Shown piece by piece: positions 17,192-25,860 of a stretch of DNA of 64,000 nt (within the stretch, counting starts at the first letter, position 1; every line of letters begins with the position of its first letter). The notes under the pieces are model-generated. The model saw only the letters and a program-made list of their open reading frames with translations, made no database searches and was not told the DNA's origin. Source of the DNA: Bacteroidota bacterium (GTDB taxonomy: Bacteria; Bacteroidota; Bacteroidia; UBA7662; CANHCV01). A program made the position numbers and the translations under genes. The stretch covers positions 85,048 to 149,047 of the forward strand of contig CANMVY010000002.1 of assembly GCA_947501265.1 (NCBI GenBank). The letters are read 5' to 3'.

Positions 17192-18870
17192 TACATTTTC
17201 GTTTGAACAAGTGCAACAATTTCCTGTTCTTTTTGGTTTGCTTTTGTCAATAAATCGTTGGATTTGTTCGTCATTTCCAACTTAAAGTTTTGATCTTCAA
17301 TACCTGAAAGATTGATGTGTACGTTCATCCAAGCACCGTAAACGGCGGTTCGAGCGCAGAGTGCACCTACTCCTGCATCGGTAACGGAGTTTGGATTTCC
17401 AACTTGAACCATGGCTTCGGCTATTTCAAAAACCTCAAAGGCCTTTTCCATGGTTTTGAAAGGGATTTGAACAGCATATTTGGTAGCATCTTGAATGGCT
17501 TGCTTTCGAGCAGTCTTTTCCTCTGCAGTATCTTTGGGCAAGCCAAAAGCATTCATGATGGCATCAAACGCGCGGGTATCTTCATCGACTAGAGCCAACA
17601 AATCATCTTTCAATTGTTGTCCTTTTACCGCCCAGTTACTAAATTCTTCCAAACGAGCATCCCAACCGCGCTTTTGAGCCGATAAATTGGCAACCATGGT
17701 GGCCAAAGAAGCTCCCAATGCGCCCGCATAAGCGGCTATGGAGCCACCACCGGGAGCGGGAGAGTCCGATGCCGTTTCATTGGCAAAAGCTTTTAAACTC
17801 ATGTTAACCAGCCTTGCTTTTTTCGCATCTCGCAATTGGTACTCGATGATTTTTTTATTTGGATCAAAAGGCGACAACTCATCCAAGCCTAAACTTTTCA
17901 CAGCCATTTGAATCAATTCTTCTTCTGAAGCTCCGGCTGAAGACCCTTGTTTATGAAGGAAGAATTTCCCTGCATCCAACAGGGCCGAAAGAGGAACCAA
18001 GCCTACCAATTCTGAACCCGTAACCCGCAATCCGCGAGCATTCGATGACTTTTCAATTTCGTCGAACACCACGTGAAGCGGTGTTTCACGAATATTGGTC
18101 AGGTTCAACGAAACTTGGCAAATACCATATTCTTCGATGTACCAACCGATTCCTTTAACGTGCTTGAGTTTGCCCGGGATGCGAACTTGCTCTCCGTTTT
18201 CGTCGAGAACAATTTTCCCGGTGATGGGATCTCCCTCTCGTTTAACGCGCCCGGCTTCACGAACATCGAAAGCTACCGAATTGGCGCGACGGGTATTTTT
18301 GGTATTCAAGTTCACATTGTAGGCAATGAGGAAATCACGAGCACCGATGATGGTAGCTCCCGATTTTTCATTGAAAACCGCTTTTCCATAATCGGGTTTC
18401 CATTCCGGCTGAAGGATCTTGGTGGCGAGACCTTCGTATTCCCCGCTGCGAACTTCGGCCAAATTCCTGCGTTGAGGCGATGTTGCCGCCGATTCATAAT
18501 AAAAACCCGAAATAGAGGTTTCATTTGCGAGCTTTTCACCCAATTGATGCGCGCAACGAACGGCATCATCCATGTTTACTCCGGAAATCGGAATGAACGG
18601 ACACACATCGGTAGCGCCCATGCGAGGGTGTTCACCGCTATGCTTGCTCATATCGATCAATTCGGATGCTTTTACAATGCCACGAAAGGCCGCTTCCACA
18701 ACAAGATTGGGTTCGCCAACTAAGGTCATAACGGTCCTATTTGTTGCTTTTCCTGGATCAACATCCAACAATTTCACTCCATCGACTGAACGAATAGCAT
18801 TGGCAATGGATTCAATAACAGCTAAGTCTCGGCCCTCGGAAAAATTGGGCACGCATTCCATAATTTTCAT
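17191..18870 (-). CDS. ftcD: glutamate formimidoyltransferase / formimidoyl-THF cyclodeaminase fusion
   Basis: A 559-residue bifunctional enzyme. Residues 1 to about 330 are the formiminotransferase domains (ECVPNFSEGRD, HSGEHPRMGATDVCPFIP), which move the formimino group from formiminoglutamate to tetrahydrofolate; about 365-559 form the helical cyclodeaminase (SPAPGGGSIAAYAGALGASL), which releases ammonia. This is the animal-like fused form, also found in Bacteroidota. It completes histidine breakdown begun by the hutH product encoded at 44831-46336; hutU and hutI are not in the window. The start fits a -7 box ending exactly four bases before it. Confidence 0.95.
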   Translation of the reverse strand: MKIMECVPNFSEGRDLAVIESIANAIRSVDGVKLLDVDPGKATNRTVMTLVGEPNLVVEAAFRGIVKASELIDMSKHSGEHPRMGATDVCPFIPISGVNMDDAVRCAHQLGEKLANETSISGFYYESAATSPQRRNLAEVRSGEYEGLATKILQPEWKPDYGKAVFNEKSGATIIGARDFLIAYNVNLNTKNTRRANSVAFDVREAGRVKREGDPITGKIVLDENGEQVRIPGKLKHVKGIGWYIEEYGICQVSLNLTNIRETPLHVVFDEIEKSSNARGLRVTGSELVGLVPLSALLDAGKFFLHKQGSSAGASEEELIQMAVKSLGLDELSPFDPNKKIIEYQLRDAKKARLVNMSLKAFANETASDSPAPGGGSIAAYAGALGASLATMVANLSAQKRGWDARLEEFSNWAVKGQQLKDDLLALVDEDTRAFDAIMNAFGLPKDTAEEKTARKQAIQDATKYAVQIPFKTMEKAFEVFEIAEAMVQVGNPNSVTDAGVGALCARTAVYGAWMNVHINLSGIEDQNFKLEMTNKSNDLLTKANQKEQEIVALVQTKM

Positions 18871-18874
18871 GCCT

Positions 18875-18882
18875 CAAAAATA
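18875..18882 (-). promoter_or_regulatory. -7 element of ftcD operon, leaderless spacing
   Basis: TATTTTTG, then AGGC, then the ATG at 18870. The four-base gap puts the predicted transcription start at or next to the A of the start codon. Confidence 0.6.
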
Positions 18883-18907
18883 GGGATTTGGAGTGGGAAT
18901 TCGCAAA

Positions 18908-18932
18908 CAAAAACGCCCCGAAATCCTTCGGG
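18908..18932 (-). terminator. intrinsic terminator behind dprA
   Basis: On the minus strand CGTCCCGAA pairs with TTCGGGGCG (one mismatch) and is followed by a T-rich run (GTTTTTGTTTG). It would stop transcripts coming from dprA through the gene relic. Confidence 0.65.
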
Positions 18933-18958
18933 ACGTCCTTAAATAACAAACACTTCTT

Positions 18959-19045
18959 TTAAAATCTCAAACGGTAACCCAGGGTGATGTATAAATCGTA
19001 GAAAATGAAAATCCTCCTTTATATTTCATGGTTCCATTTTGGGGA
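18959..19045 (-). pseudogene. decayed C-terminus of an outer-membrane beta-barrel protein
   Basis: Read on the minus strand, one frame ends YDLYITLGYRLRF and then stop at 18959, a classic outer-membrane barrel terminus with final Phe. The sequence just upstream, in another frame, reads GDVPQNGTMKYKGGFSFSTIY, which would join it naturally. The two pieces are out of frame by one, and an in-frame stop precedes the terminal piece (19019-19021). Only this tail survives, abutting and partly overlapping the end of dprA. Best explained as the remnant of a deleted gene. Confidence 0.45.
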
Positions 19046-19048
19046 ACA

Positions 19049-20152
19049 TCACCCCTTTCCCCATCGTCCTCCCGGATAGGATTTCACTCCGTTTTCCATT
19101 TCTAAATTCAACAAGCCTGCCTTCACTTCATACAGTCCCAAACCAGAGCGATACACCAATTCGTCGATGTGCAGGGAGCTCACATCATTCAAACATTGCA
19201 AAAGCATGCTTTCCAGGGGCCCCCAAGTGTGATTTTGGTTCCACAGCGTTTCATTTTTTGGGGTTCCCATCCATTGCATCCACGAAATCATATCATTTCC
19301 CGATTGAACCATCACCGCTTTTCCTTGCTGGATTAGCCGATTGCATCCCGCCGAAAACTCGTCGCCCACACGTCCAGGATAGGCAAAAACCTCCCGATGG
19401 TAGCCGGCCGCCAATTCTGCGGTGATTAAGGCACCTCCCTTTTCTCCCGCCTCAACCACCACCAACGCATCCACCATGCCGGCAACGATGCGATTTCGTC
19501 GCGGAAAATTTTCCCGATCAGGTTTGGTGCCCGAGGGGAATTCGGAAATGATCCCTCCTCCCCTCTCCAACATTTCTTCGGCCAAACCACGGTGAACATA
19601 GGGGTAAATCATATTCATTCCGGTGCCCATCACCCCCAACGTGGGAAGTCCATGCAAACAAGCCGACCGATGGGCCTCTCCATCGATCCCTGCCGCCAAT
19701 CCACTCACCACCCAAACGCCGGTGTTTTTCAACGAATCTGTGAGCTCTTCCACCAATTCCTTTCCGTATTTGCTGATGTTTCGCGTGCCCACAATTCCTA
19801 CGGTTCGTTGTTTTTCTGTCGGAACTCGGCCTTTCGAAAACAAAATAAATGGGGCATCCGGACATTGGGCAAGTTTGTAAGGGTAGTGATGATCATCCAA
19901 ATGAATCACTTCGATGGCTTCTCTTTCAATAAACTGAACTTCCTTTTCAGCTTTTTTAAACGCTGAAACCGGATTTCGAATATTATCTGCTACCTTTTTA
20001 CTGATGCGGTATACCGATAATATTTGGTGCATTTTTGCATTAAAAACCGCTTCCGCCGATCCAAATTTACTTAACAAGGCATGTGCACCCACGGGACCGA
20101 GACCCTCCAATTCCAGGAGCGCCAACCGGGCCAACAATTCTTCTTTTTTCAT
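19049..20152 (-). CDS. dprA: DNA-processing protein DprA
   Basis: A 367-residue DprA/Smf, the usual length. An N-terminal helix-hairpin-helix-like part (1-75) precedes the Rossmann-like DNA-binding domain with VGTRNISKYGKE, VSGLAAGIDGEAHRSA, GTGMNMIYP and ISEFPSGTKPDRENFPRRNRIVAGM; a short winged-helix-like C-terminal domain (about 305-360) follows. It loads RecA on incoming single-stranded DNA during transformation. A -7 box (TAGTTTTG) lies seven bases upstream. The C-terminal GGRWGKG end adjoins a gene relic, so its last codons may have been reshaped by a deletion. Confidence 0.96.
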   Translation of the reverse strand: MKKEELLARLALLELEGLGPVGAHALLSKFGSAEAVFNAKMHQILSVYRISKKVADNIRNPVSAFKKAEKEVQFIEREAIEVIHLDDHHYPYKLAQCPDAPFILFSKGRVPTEKQRTVGIVGTRNISKYGKELVEELTDSLKNTGVWVVSGLAAGIDGEAHRSACLHGLPTLGVMGTGMNMIYPYVHRGLAEEMLERGGGIISEFPSGTKPDRENFPRRNRIVAGMVDALVVVEAGEKGGALITAELAAGYHREVFAYPGRVGDEFSAGCNRLIQQGKAVMVQSGNDMISWMQWMGTPKNETLWNQNHTWGPLESMLLQCLNDVSSLHIDELVYRSGLGLYEVKAGLLNLEMENGVKSYPGGRWGKG

Positions 20153-20159
20153 GGTTTAG

Positions 20160-20167
20160 CAAAACTA
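20160..20167 (-). promoter_or_regulatory. -7 promoter element of dprA
   Basis: TAGTTTTG on the minus strand, seven bases before the dprA ATG; divergent from the promoter at 20181-20211. Confidence 0.5.
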
Positions 20168-20180
20168 AAACCCAGAGCCG

Positions 20181-20211
20181 TTTCAAACGTTTCCATTTTT
20201 TAGTAAGTTTG
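20181..20211 (+). promoter_or_regulatory. promoter with leaderless spacing, barrel-rhomboid-subtilase operon
   Basis: -33-like TTTC (20181-20184), 19-bp spacer, -7 TAAGTTTG (20204-20211), then AAGC and the ATG at 20216. Confidence 0.6.
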
Positions 20212-20215
20212 AAGC

Positions 20216-21403
20216 ATGAAAGCACCCCTCTTCCTTTTTCTGCTCGGAATGTTGTTTTTTCTACCAGGGAAATCCCAGCCTTGGCGAATTTCAGTGGGAT
20301 TAAATCGCTCCCAAGTTACTTGGAGTGACTCTGAAAACACCCGTCGTCTGATCGCCCCTGTAACGGGTTTGCATTACCAAAAATCGTACGGGAAGTCTGG
20401 ATTCGAATTAGGCATGAACCTTTCTTTTCGTGGTGGAGACGATTTAAATACTTCTACCCAATTTAGATCCATACGTTCCGATTTCAGAGGAGTAGGAACG
20501 TTTCAATTGAATTCCGAAATTTCCATTTTCGGGGGTTTTCAATACTCTAATGCGATAAGAACCTACCGAATTTTAACGGGAGACACCCTTGCGCCCAGCT
20601 CCGATTTTAAACATGTGGCGTTCAACAATCGTTGGGAACCAATTGCGGGTTTGGAAGTTGCTTTTTCTCCCAAAGTGGCCCTACAGGTCCAACACAGTTT
20701 CGCCTCACAGATTCCTGGATACACCAATACTCAGTTTTCGTTTTGCATAACTCCCGATTTCCGTCCTAAAAAAGAGAAAATAAAACCATTGCCTACTCCG
20801 GATCAAAATATGGCCCAAAAACTTCAATCGGGATTTCTTTTGGTGCGTTTGCCCATGATGAGTTTGCAATTAAATGCCTTGGAGAAATCGGGAAATAAGG
20901 CTCAAATCGATACGTTTCTAGCCAGACGTACCCGAACGCACGAAGCCATCAAAAAGGCCTTTACCGATAGTTTTTCATTTTGCCCAACGTTCTTCTTTTT
21001 GGGAGACCAAAACGACAACGTTTACCAAGGCAATTTAAACGGAATCATTTTTGGTACCACCGGGGCTCCCGTCCTTACTCGTCCGGATGGTTCTTTCTAT
21101 CTGATTGCAGATTTTGGCAGCATTGAACCCGATTCGGCTTATAATTTCAGAAAAGGTCGTTACGATTACGCCGGGGTTTTAGATGGAAAAATGGGATTAA
21201 TGCTTCGTGATTCCAAAGGAAATCAATTGAAAGCTCCTTTCCCGTTTTATGTTTTGCGGGTTTACCAATCGGAAGGCAAGTCACTTTCCAAAGCGTTGGC
21301 GAACGAGGAAAGCTCACTTTGGATTGGCGATGATTGGAATTACAATGCCATGGCCAAAAAACTTGCGTACAAATTGAAAATAGAAATGGAATCGGTGAAA
21401 TGA
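20216..21403 (+). CDS. exported two-part protein, barrel-like N-terminus, unknown C-terminal domain
   Basis: I do not recognise a named family. The 395-residue protein has a signal peptide (1-21). Residues about 22-180 alternate like an outer-membrane barrel (WRISVGLNRSQVTW, FELGMNLSFRGG, ISIFGGFQYSN, VALQVQHSFASQ, TQFSFCITPDF). A basic Pro-containing hinge (182-200) leads to a helical then globular C-terminal domain (about 205-395; RTRTHEAIKKAFTDSFSFCPTFFFLGDQ, DGSFYLIADFG, LMLRDSKGN) that may be periplasmic. It is the first gene of an operon with rhomboid and T9SS subtilase genes (ATGA overlaps). Possibly an outer-membrane partner of the protease; that is inference. Confidence 0.7.
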   Translation: MKAPLFLFLLGMLFFLPGKSQPWRISVGLNRSQVTWSDSENTRRLIAPVTGLHYQKSYGKSGFELGMNLSFRGGDDLNTSTQFRSIRSDFRGVGTFQLNSEISIFGGFQYSNAIRTYRILTGDTLAPSSDFKHVAFNNRWEPIAGLEVAFSPKVALQVQHSFASQIPGYTNTQFSFCITPDFRPKKEKIKPLPTPDQNMAQKLQSGFLLVRLPMMSLQLNALEKSGNKAQIDTFLARRTRTHEAIKKAFTDSFSFCPTFFFLGDQNDNVYQGNLNGIIFGTTGAPVLTRPDGSFYLIADFGSIEPDSAYNFRKGRYDYAGVLDGKMGLMLRDSKGNQLKAPFPFYVLRVYQSEGKSLSKALANEESSLWIGDDWNYNAMAKKLAYKLKIEMESVK

Positions 21404-22233
21404 GAGACGGTCAAATTTTATTTTTAACAGCTGCCATCTTGATAGGGAATATTGTTTTTTCTTATCAGGGATTCAAGAATTTATCTTTTCAAGAGAAGTT
21501 TTTATTGCACGTTCGATCGATTGTTGTGAACAAAGAATACCACCGATATTTTACGGCTGGATTCCTTCACGCCGATTGGACCCATTTGATTTTCAACATG
21601 ATGTCGTTTTGGTTTTTCGCCAATAACGTAGGCATGTCGTTTGGGCCTTTTCCTTTTATGGCCATTTATGTAGGTTCGTTGTTGGTAGGAAATTTATTGG
21701 CCGTTCAATTGAACAAAAGCAATTTCAATTACCGAGCCTTGGGAGCCAGCGGTGCCGTTGCGGGTATTATTTTTTCATCCATTTTGGTGAATCCGTACCA
21801 AACCATTCTAATTTTCTTCATTCCGATGCCAGCGTGGTTGTTTGCCATTGGGTACGTTTTGTTCTCCATTTATGGAATTAAGAAACAAAATGATCGCATC
21901 GGACACGAAGCGCATTTGGGAGGTGCCATTACTGGAGTTTTGCTTTCCGTATTGTTTCAACCGGAAATCATGATTCAACACACTTGGTTGTTTTTAGCCT
22001 TAATTTTACCCACGACTTTTTTTCTTTTTTCCATGCAACTAGGATGGAAATGGAAGTCAATAAGCAGTAAAACTGTTTCCAAGAAGAAGTTAGAAGAATT
22101 CCGGAAGGAAGATTTCAGCATCGAAAGTGAAATCAATTATTTGCTAGATAAAATCAGCGATAAAGGATACAACAGCTTAACTGAAGCAGAAAAAAAGAGA
22201 TTAGACCAATTATCGAAAAAAAATAAACAATGA
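21400..22233 (+). CDS. rhomboid-family intramembrane serine protease
   Basis: A 277-residue protein of six transmembrane helices with the catalytic Ser in GASGAVAG (about residue 117) and catalytic His in GHEAHLGG (about 168-175); the HADWTHLIFNMMSFWFF segment holds the conserved oxyanion His and Asn. The soluble C-terminal tail (about 225-277, EINYLLDKISDKGYNSLTEAEKKRL) resembles the small domain (DUF6576) often found after bacterial rhomboids. The ATG at 21400 overlaps the upstream stop; an in-frame ATG at 21334 would add a polar extension inside that gene. Substrates are unknown; the co-encoded exported proteins are candidates. Confidence 0.92.
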   Translation: MRDGQILFLTAAILIGNIVFSYQGFKNLSFQEKFLLHVRSIVVNKEYHRYFTAGFLHADWTHLIFNMMSFWFFANNVGMSFGPFPFMAIYVGSLLVGNLLAVQLNKSNFNYRALGASGAVAGIIFSSILVNPYQTILIFFIPMPAWLFAIGYVLFSIYGIKKQNDRIGHEAHLGGAITGVLLSVLFQPEIMIQHTWLFLALILPTTFFLFSMQLGWKWKSISSKTVSKKKLEEFRKEDFSIESEINYLLDKISDKGYNSLTEAEKKRLDQLSKKNKQ

Positions 22234-25200
22234 AAAAACACTTCCTCGCAGCTTGGATAGGTTTAGGCATTTGCTCCACACTAGCCGCCGAACCTGTTCG
22301 TCTTATCACCGGCACGGTAGATCCAGCAGGCCGTTACGAAATGAAGGATAACACCGAAGGCAATTCGGGAAAAATTTTCCGAATCATTCAAGTTTCCCAT
22401 TTTTTAAATACCGCTGAAATGGAGCGATTGCTCGCTTCAGGAATTGAAATTCAGCAGTACGTTCCAGAAAAATCATACTTTGCATGGGTTCCCGAAGGAT
22501 TCAATGCTTCTACGTTGCGTTCGTTGAACATTTCTGGAATGATCAAACTGGCCGCAGAGCTTAAAATTCATCCTTCTTTCAAAGAATTACCTTATCCTTC
22601 TTGGATGATTTTCGGCGACAAAATTGAAGTAAAAATTTCTTTGGAAAGAAAAGAAAGCGTTTCAACCTACGTTAGTCAATTAAATCAAGCCGGATTTGAG
22701 GTCAATCGCACCTACGATTTTTCCAACTTGGCCTATGTTCGATTGGCTTCAAAAGATTTAACCCGATTGGCTAATCTTGAATTTGTAACGTTTGTAGAAC
22801 CTACTGATGGTCCCGTTTTTACTGAAAATCAGGTAGGACGCTCTAACCACCGCTCCAACACGATGACAACCGAATACATTTCCAACCGCCGTTACAACGG
22901 AAATGGAGTGAATGTAGCCATTGGAGACGATGGAGTTATTGGTCCGCACATTGATTACCAAGGACGCATGGTTAACCGCGCTACTGCCACCAATTCCACT
23001 ATCAATCACGCAGGACACTGTGCAGGAACCATGATGGGAGCTGGTAATCTTAATCAAAGCACTCGCGGAATGGGTTGGGGACTAAAAATTCACGTTTACG
23101 ATTATTATGGAGCTCTTACTGCTGCGCCAAATACGTACACGGCAGATTCTATGCGCGTTAACAGTTTTTCATTGGGTGAAACGTGCAATGCAGGTTATAC
23201 CGGAAATGCCGTAACTGCCGATCGTCAAATGCGTCAATTGCCCTTGATGATGCACGTATTCTCTGCTGGAAACTCAGGCGGAACCAACTGCAACTGGGGA
23301 GCTGGAACAGCTTGGGGGCAAATTACCGGTGGATACAAAATGGGGAAAAACGTATTCACGGTGGGTAACCTCGACTATTTGGATGGTATTGCGCCTTCTT
23401 CATCTCGTGGTCCCGCTTCCGATGGTCGTTTGAAACCAGAAATTACGGCTGTTGGAACCGACGTTAACTCCACTCTTCGAAACAACCAATACCAATTGAT
23501 GACCGGAACTTCCATGGCGTGTCCTGCAATTACCGGAATTTTCGGCCAAATGATTCACGCCTATCGAGTATTGAATAATAATCAAGAACCAGAGGCGGCG
23601 CTCATCAAAGCTGCCATGATGGTTGGTGCTGATGATTTAGGGACCAAGGGTCCGGATTACAATTACGGTTACGGACGAGTAAATGGAAACAACGCTGTAA
23701 AGGTTTTGGAAGAGCGCACCTATTTCAGTGATACTGTTACCCAAAACGGGGATGAGACATTCACGATTACCATTCCGGCCTCGTGTGCCAATGCCAAAGT
23801 TTTGGTGTATTATACCGATTACGAAGCAGCTGCAGGTGCAACAAAGGCATTGATTAATGATTTAACCTTATCGGTAACCGACGCCAATAGCAATACTTAT
23901 TTACCTTGGGCATTATTGAAATCTGGTAGAACAGCAGCATCGGTTTCAGCTCCTGCCATCAAAGGAGTAGATAGTTTGAACAACCACGAAATGGTTGAAA
24001 TCGACACTCCAACAGCTGGAACTTATACCATTCGTATTGCAGGAACTGCGGTTCCTCAAGGCCCTGTTAAGTTCTATGTTGTCTACCAAACCAAGTTAGC
24101 CGATCAAATTTTATTGACTTACCCCATGGGTGGTGAAAGTTTTGTTCCTGGTACTACAGAAACCGTTCGTTGGGATGATGTTCCAAACAACACCTCTCCA
24201 TACACCTTAGAATACTCCTTGGATGGTGGAACAACGTGGTCTACACTTTCAAACGCTATTGCAGCGAATCGTCGTTACTACAACTGGAATATCCCCGCAA
24301 ATTTGAATAGCGGAAATATGACGATGCGCATTTCCCGTGCTGGTGCTAGCGACGTTTGTAATGCACCGATGGCGCTCTATCCTTTGCCTTCCAATTTACA
24401 AGTTGTGCGTTTGTGTGCCGATTCCATGGAAATCAGCTGGAATGGAGTAACTGGGGCCACTTCTTACGAAGTTTCTTTATTGGGAAGTCGTTATATGGAT
24501 TCGGTTGGAACAACCACCGGAGGTGTTACTCGATTTGCTTTTGCTGGTACGTTTTCTGGAACTCAAGAGTATTGGTACAGCGTTCGTGCCGTTTCTCCAT
24601 TAGCCAAAGGAAGAAGAGCCAATGCTATTCGCAAAGCCCCAGGTTTTATAAATTGTACGCTTGCTACCGACATGGGAGTTACCAAGGTAGTTTCGCCAGC
24701 AAGCGGTTCAGTTCCGATGTGCTCCGGTTCTTTTACAGATTCCGTTCGAATTTGGGTTAAAAACTTCTCAAATCAACCCAAAAACAACATTCCGGTGCAT
24801 TATCGTGTAAACAACGGCACCATTATTACAGAAACCTTAACGACCACCATTCCCGTTTTAGATTCGGCCCTTCACACGTTTAGAACCTCTATTTCTCAAT
24901 CAACAGCGGGTACCTTGCGAGTAGCAACATGGGCAACACTAAGCGGCGATTTGAATCGTTTCAACGATACAGGATATGTCACTTTGAATTTGATCGGAGG
25001 AACCCCTCAAACCATCGGAAATTTATACAACTTCGATTCGGGCACTCGTGCACCGGGAACCACCAACTGCGAGGCAACATCTTCAACGCTTCCCGGTGGC
25101 TACATCAATGAGGCAAATAATATTGTTGATAACATCGATTGGAGATTGTTTGGAGGAGCTACGGCTTCAGCAACAACGGGTCCTGACTTCGATCATACCA

Positions 25201-25814
25201 CGGGAACGGCTACAGGAAATTATGTTTATTTAGAGGCTTCCGCTTGCTTTAGCAAAACAGCCTTAATGCTTACGCCTTGCTTTAGCATTCCAACCGGTGG
25301 AATTCACGCTCTTCGTTTTTGGTACCACATGTTCGGCTCTTCCATGGGAGAATTGCGTGTTGACATCTTTGCAAATGGACAGTGGACCAATGATATCATG
25401 CCTGTTATTCGTGGTGATCAAGGAAATGCATGGAGAAGTCGAGATATTTCTCTTGCAGCATATGCTGGTCAAAACGTATTGTTCCGTTTTCGTGGAATTA
25501 CAGGAACCAACTTTTATTCCGACATGGCTTTGGATGATATTGGCGTAGTTCAAACGAATGGAGTTGGTGCCATCAACGTTTCTTCTGATTTGGTTTCCAT
25601 TTACCCAAATCCTGCTAAAGATGAAATCATGATTCAAGGAACAACCAATCAAATCACTTATCAATTGGTGGATGTTTCTGGAAAAATTTGTTTGAAAGGT
25701 GCGACATCAAATTCGAAAATTGACGTTAAATCCATCCCCAATGGCATTTACTTCATTGAAATTCAAACCATTGAAGGGTCTTTCCGCAAAAAACTCATCA
25801 TTCAGAGAAACTAA
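22230..25814 (+). CDS. secreted subtilisin-like S8 peptidase with MAM-like domain and T9SS sorting domain
   Basis: A 1194-residue exported protease: signal peptide (1-20), propeptide-like region (about 30-200), catalytic domain with Asp in GDDGVIGPHID (about 233), His in NHAGHCAGTMMG (about 262) and Ser in GTSMACPAITG (about 427), then beta-sandwich modules, a fibronectin III-like domain (about 720-800), a MAM-like domain (about 932-1105) and a C-terminal type IX secretion sorting domain (about 1118-1194, VSIYPNPAKDEI through RKKLIIQRN). It should be exported through Sec and T9SS and anchored or released at the surface, to digest proteins. It begins inside the rhomboid stop (ATGA). Confidence 0.93.
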   Translation: MKKHFLAAWIGLGICSTLAAEPVRLITGTVDPAGRYEMKDNTEGNSGKIFRIIQVSHFLNTAEMERLLASGIEIQQYVPEKSYFAWVPEGFNASTLRSLNISGMIKLAAELKIHPSFKELPYPSWMIFGDKIEVKISLERKESVSTYVSQLNQAGFEVNRTYDFSNLAYVRLASKDLTRLANLEFVTFVEPTDGPVFTENQVGRSNHRSNTMTTEYISNRRYNGNGVNVAIGDDGVIGPHIDYQGRMVNRATATNSTINHAGHCAGTMMGAGNLNQSTRGMGWGLKIHVYDYYGALTAAPNTYTADSMRVNSFSLGETCNAGYTGNAVTADRQMRQLPLMMHVFSAGNSGGTNCNWGAGTAWGQITGGYKMGKNVFTVGNLDYLDGIAPSSSRGPASDGRLKPEITAVGTDVNSTLRNNQYQLMTGTSMACPAITGIFGQMIHAYRVLNNNQEPEAALIKAAMMVGADDLGTKGPDYNYGYGRVNGNNAVKVLEERTYFSDTVTQNGDETFTITIPASCANAKVLVYYTDYEAAAGATKALINDLTLSVTDANSNTYLPWALLKSGRTAASVSAPAIKGVDSLNNHEMVEIDTPTAGTYTIRIAGTAVPQGPVKFYVVYQTKLADQILLTYPMGGESFVPGTTETVRWDDVPNNTSPYTLEYSLDGGTTWSTLSNAIAANRRYYNWNIPANLNSGNMTMRISRAGASDVCNAPMALYPLPSNLQVVRLCADSMEISWNGVTGATSYEVSLLGSRYMDSVGTTTGGVTRFAFAGTFSGTQEYWYSVRAVSPLAKGRRANAIRKAPGFINCTLATDMGVTKVVSPASGSVPMCSGSFTDSVRIWVKNFSNQPKNNIPVHYRVNNGTIITETLTTTIPVLDSALHTFRTSISQSTAGTLRVATWATLSGDLNRFNDTGYVTLNLIGGTPQTIGNLYNFDSGTRAPGTTNCEATSSTLPGGYINEANNIVDNIDWRLFGGATASATTGPDFDHTTGTATGNYVYLEASACFSKTALMLTPCFSIPTGGIHALRFWYHMFGSSMGELRVDIFANGQWTNDIMPVIRGDQGNAWRSRDISLAAYAGQNVLFRFRGITGTNFYSDMALDDIGVVQTNGVGAINVSSDLVSIYPNPAKDEIMIQGTTNQITYQLVDVSGKICLKGATSNSKIDVKSIPNGIYFIEIQTIEGSFRKKLIIQRN

Positions 25815-25836
25815 TTCAAATTTGAAAAATTAGCCT

Positions 25837-25844
25837 TAATTTTG
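25837..25844 (+). promoter_or_regulatory. -7 promoter element of sucC
   Basis: TAATTTTG followed by C matches TAnnTTTG, 16 bases before the ATG. Confidence 0.5.
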
Positions 25845-25860
25845 CGAGCAAATATCGATT

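Noticed and set aside
18073-18723. Plus-strand open frame of 216 codons opposite ftcD
   Set aside because: Shadow of the formiminotransferase coding frame; no motif, no promoter or ribosome site.
25815-25826. 12-bp palindrome TTCAAATTTGAA behind the subtilase gene
   Set aside because: Too short and AT-rich to count as an operator or terminator; no T-run follows.
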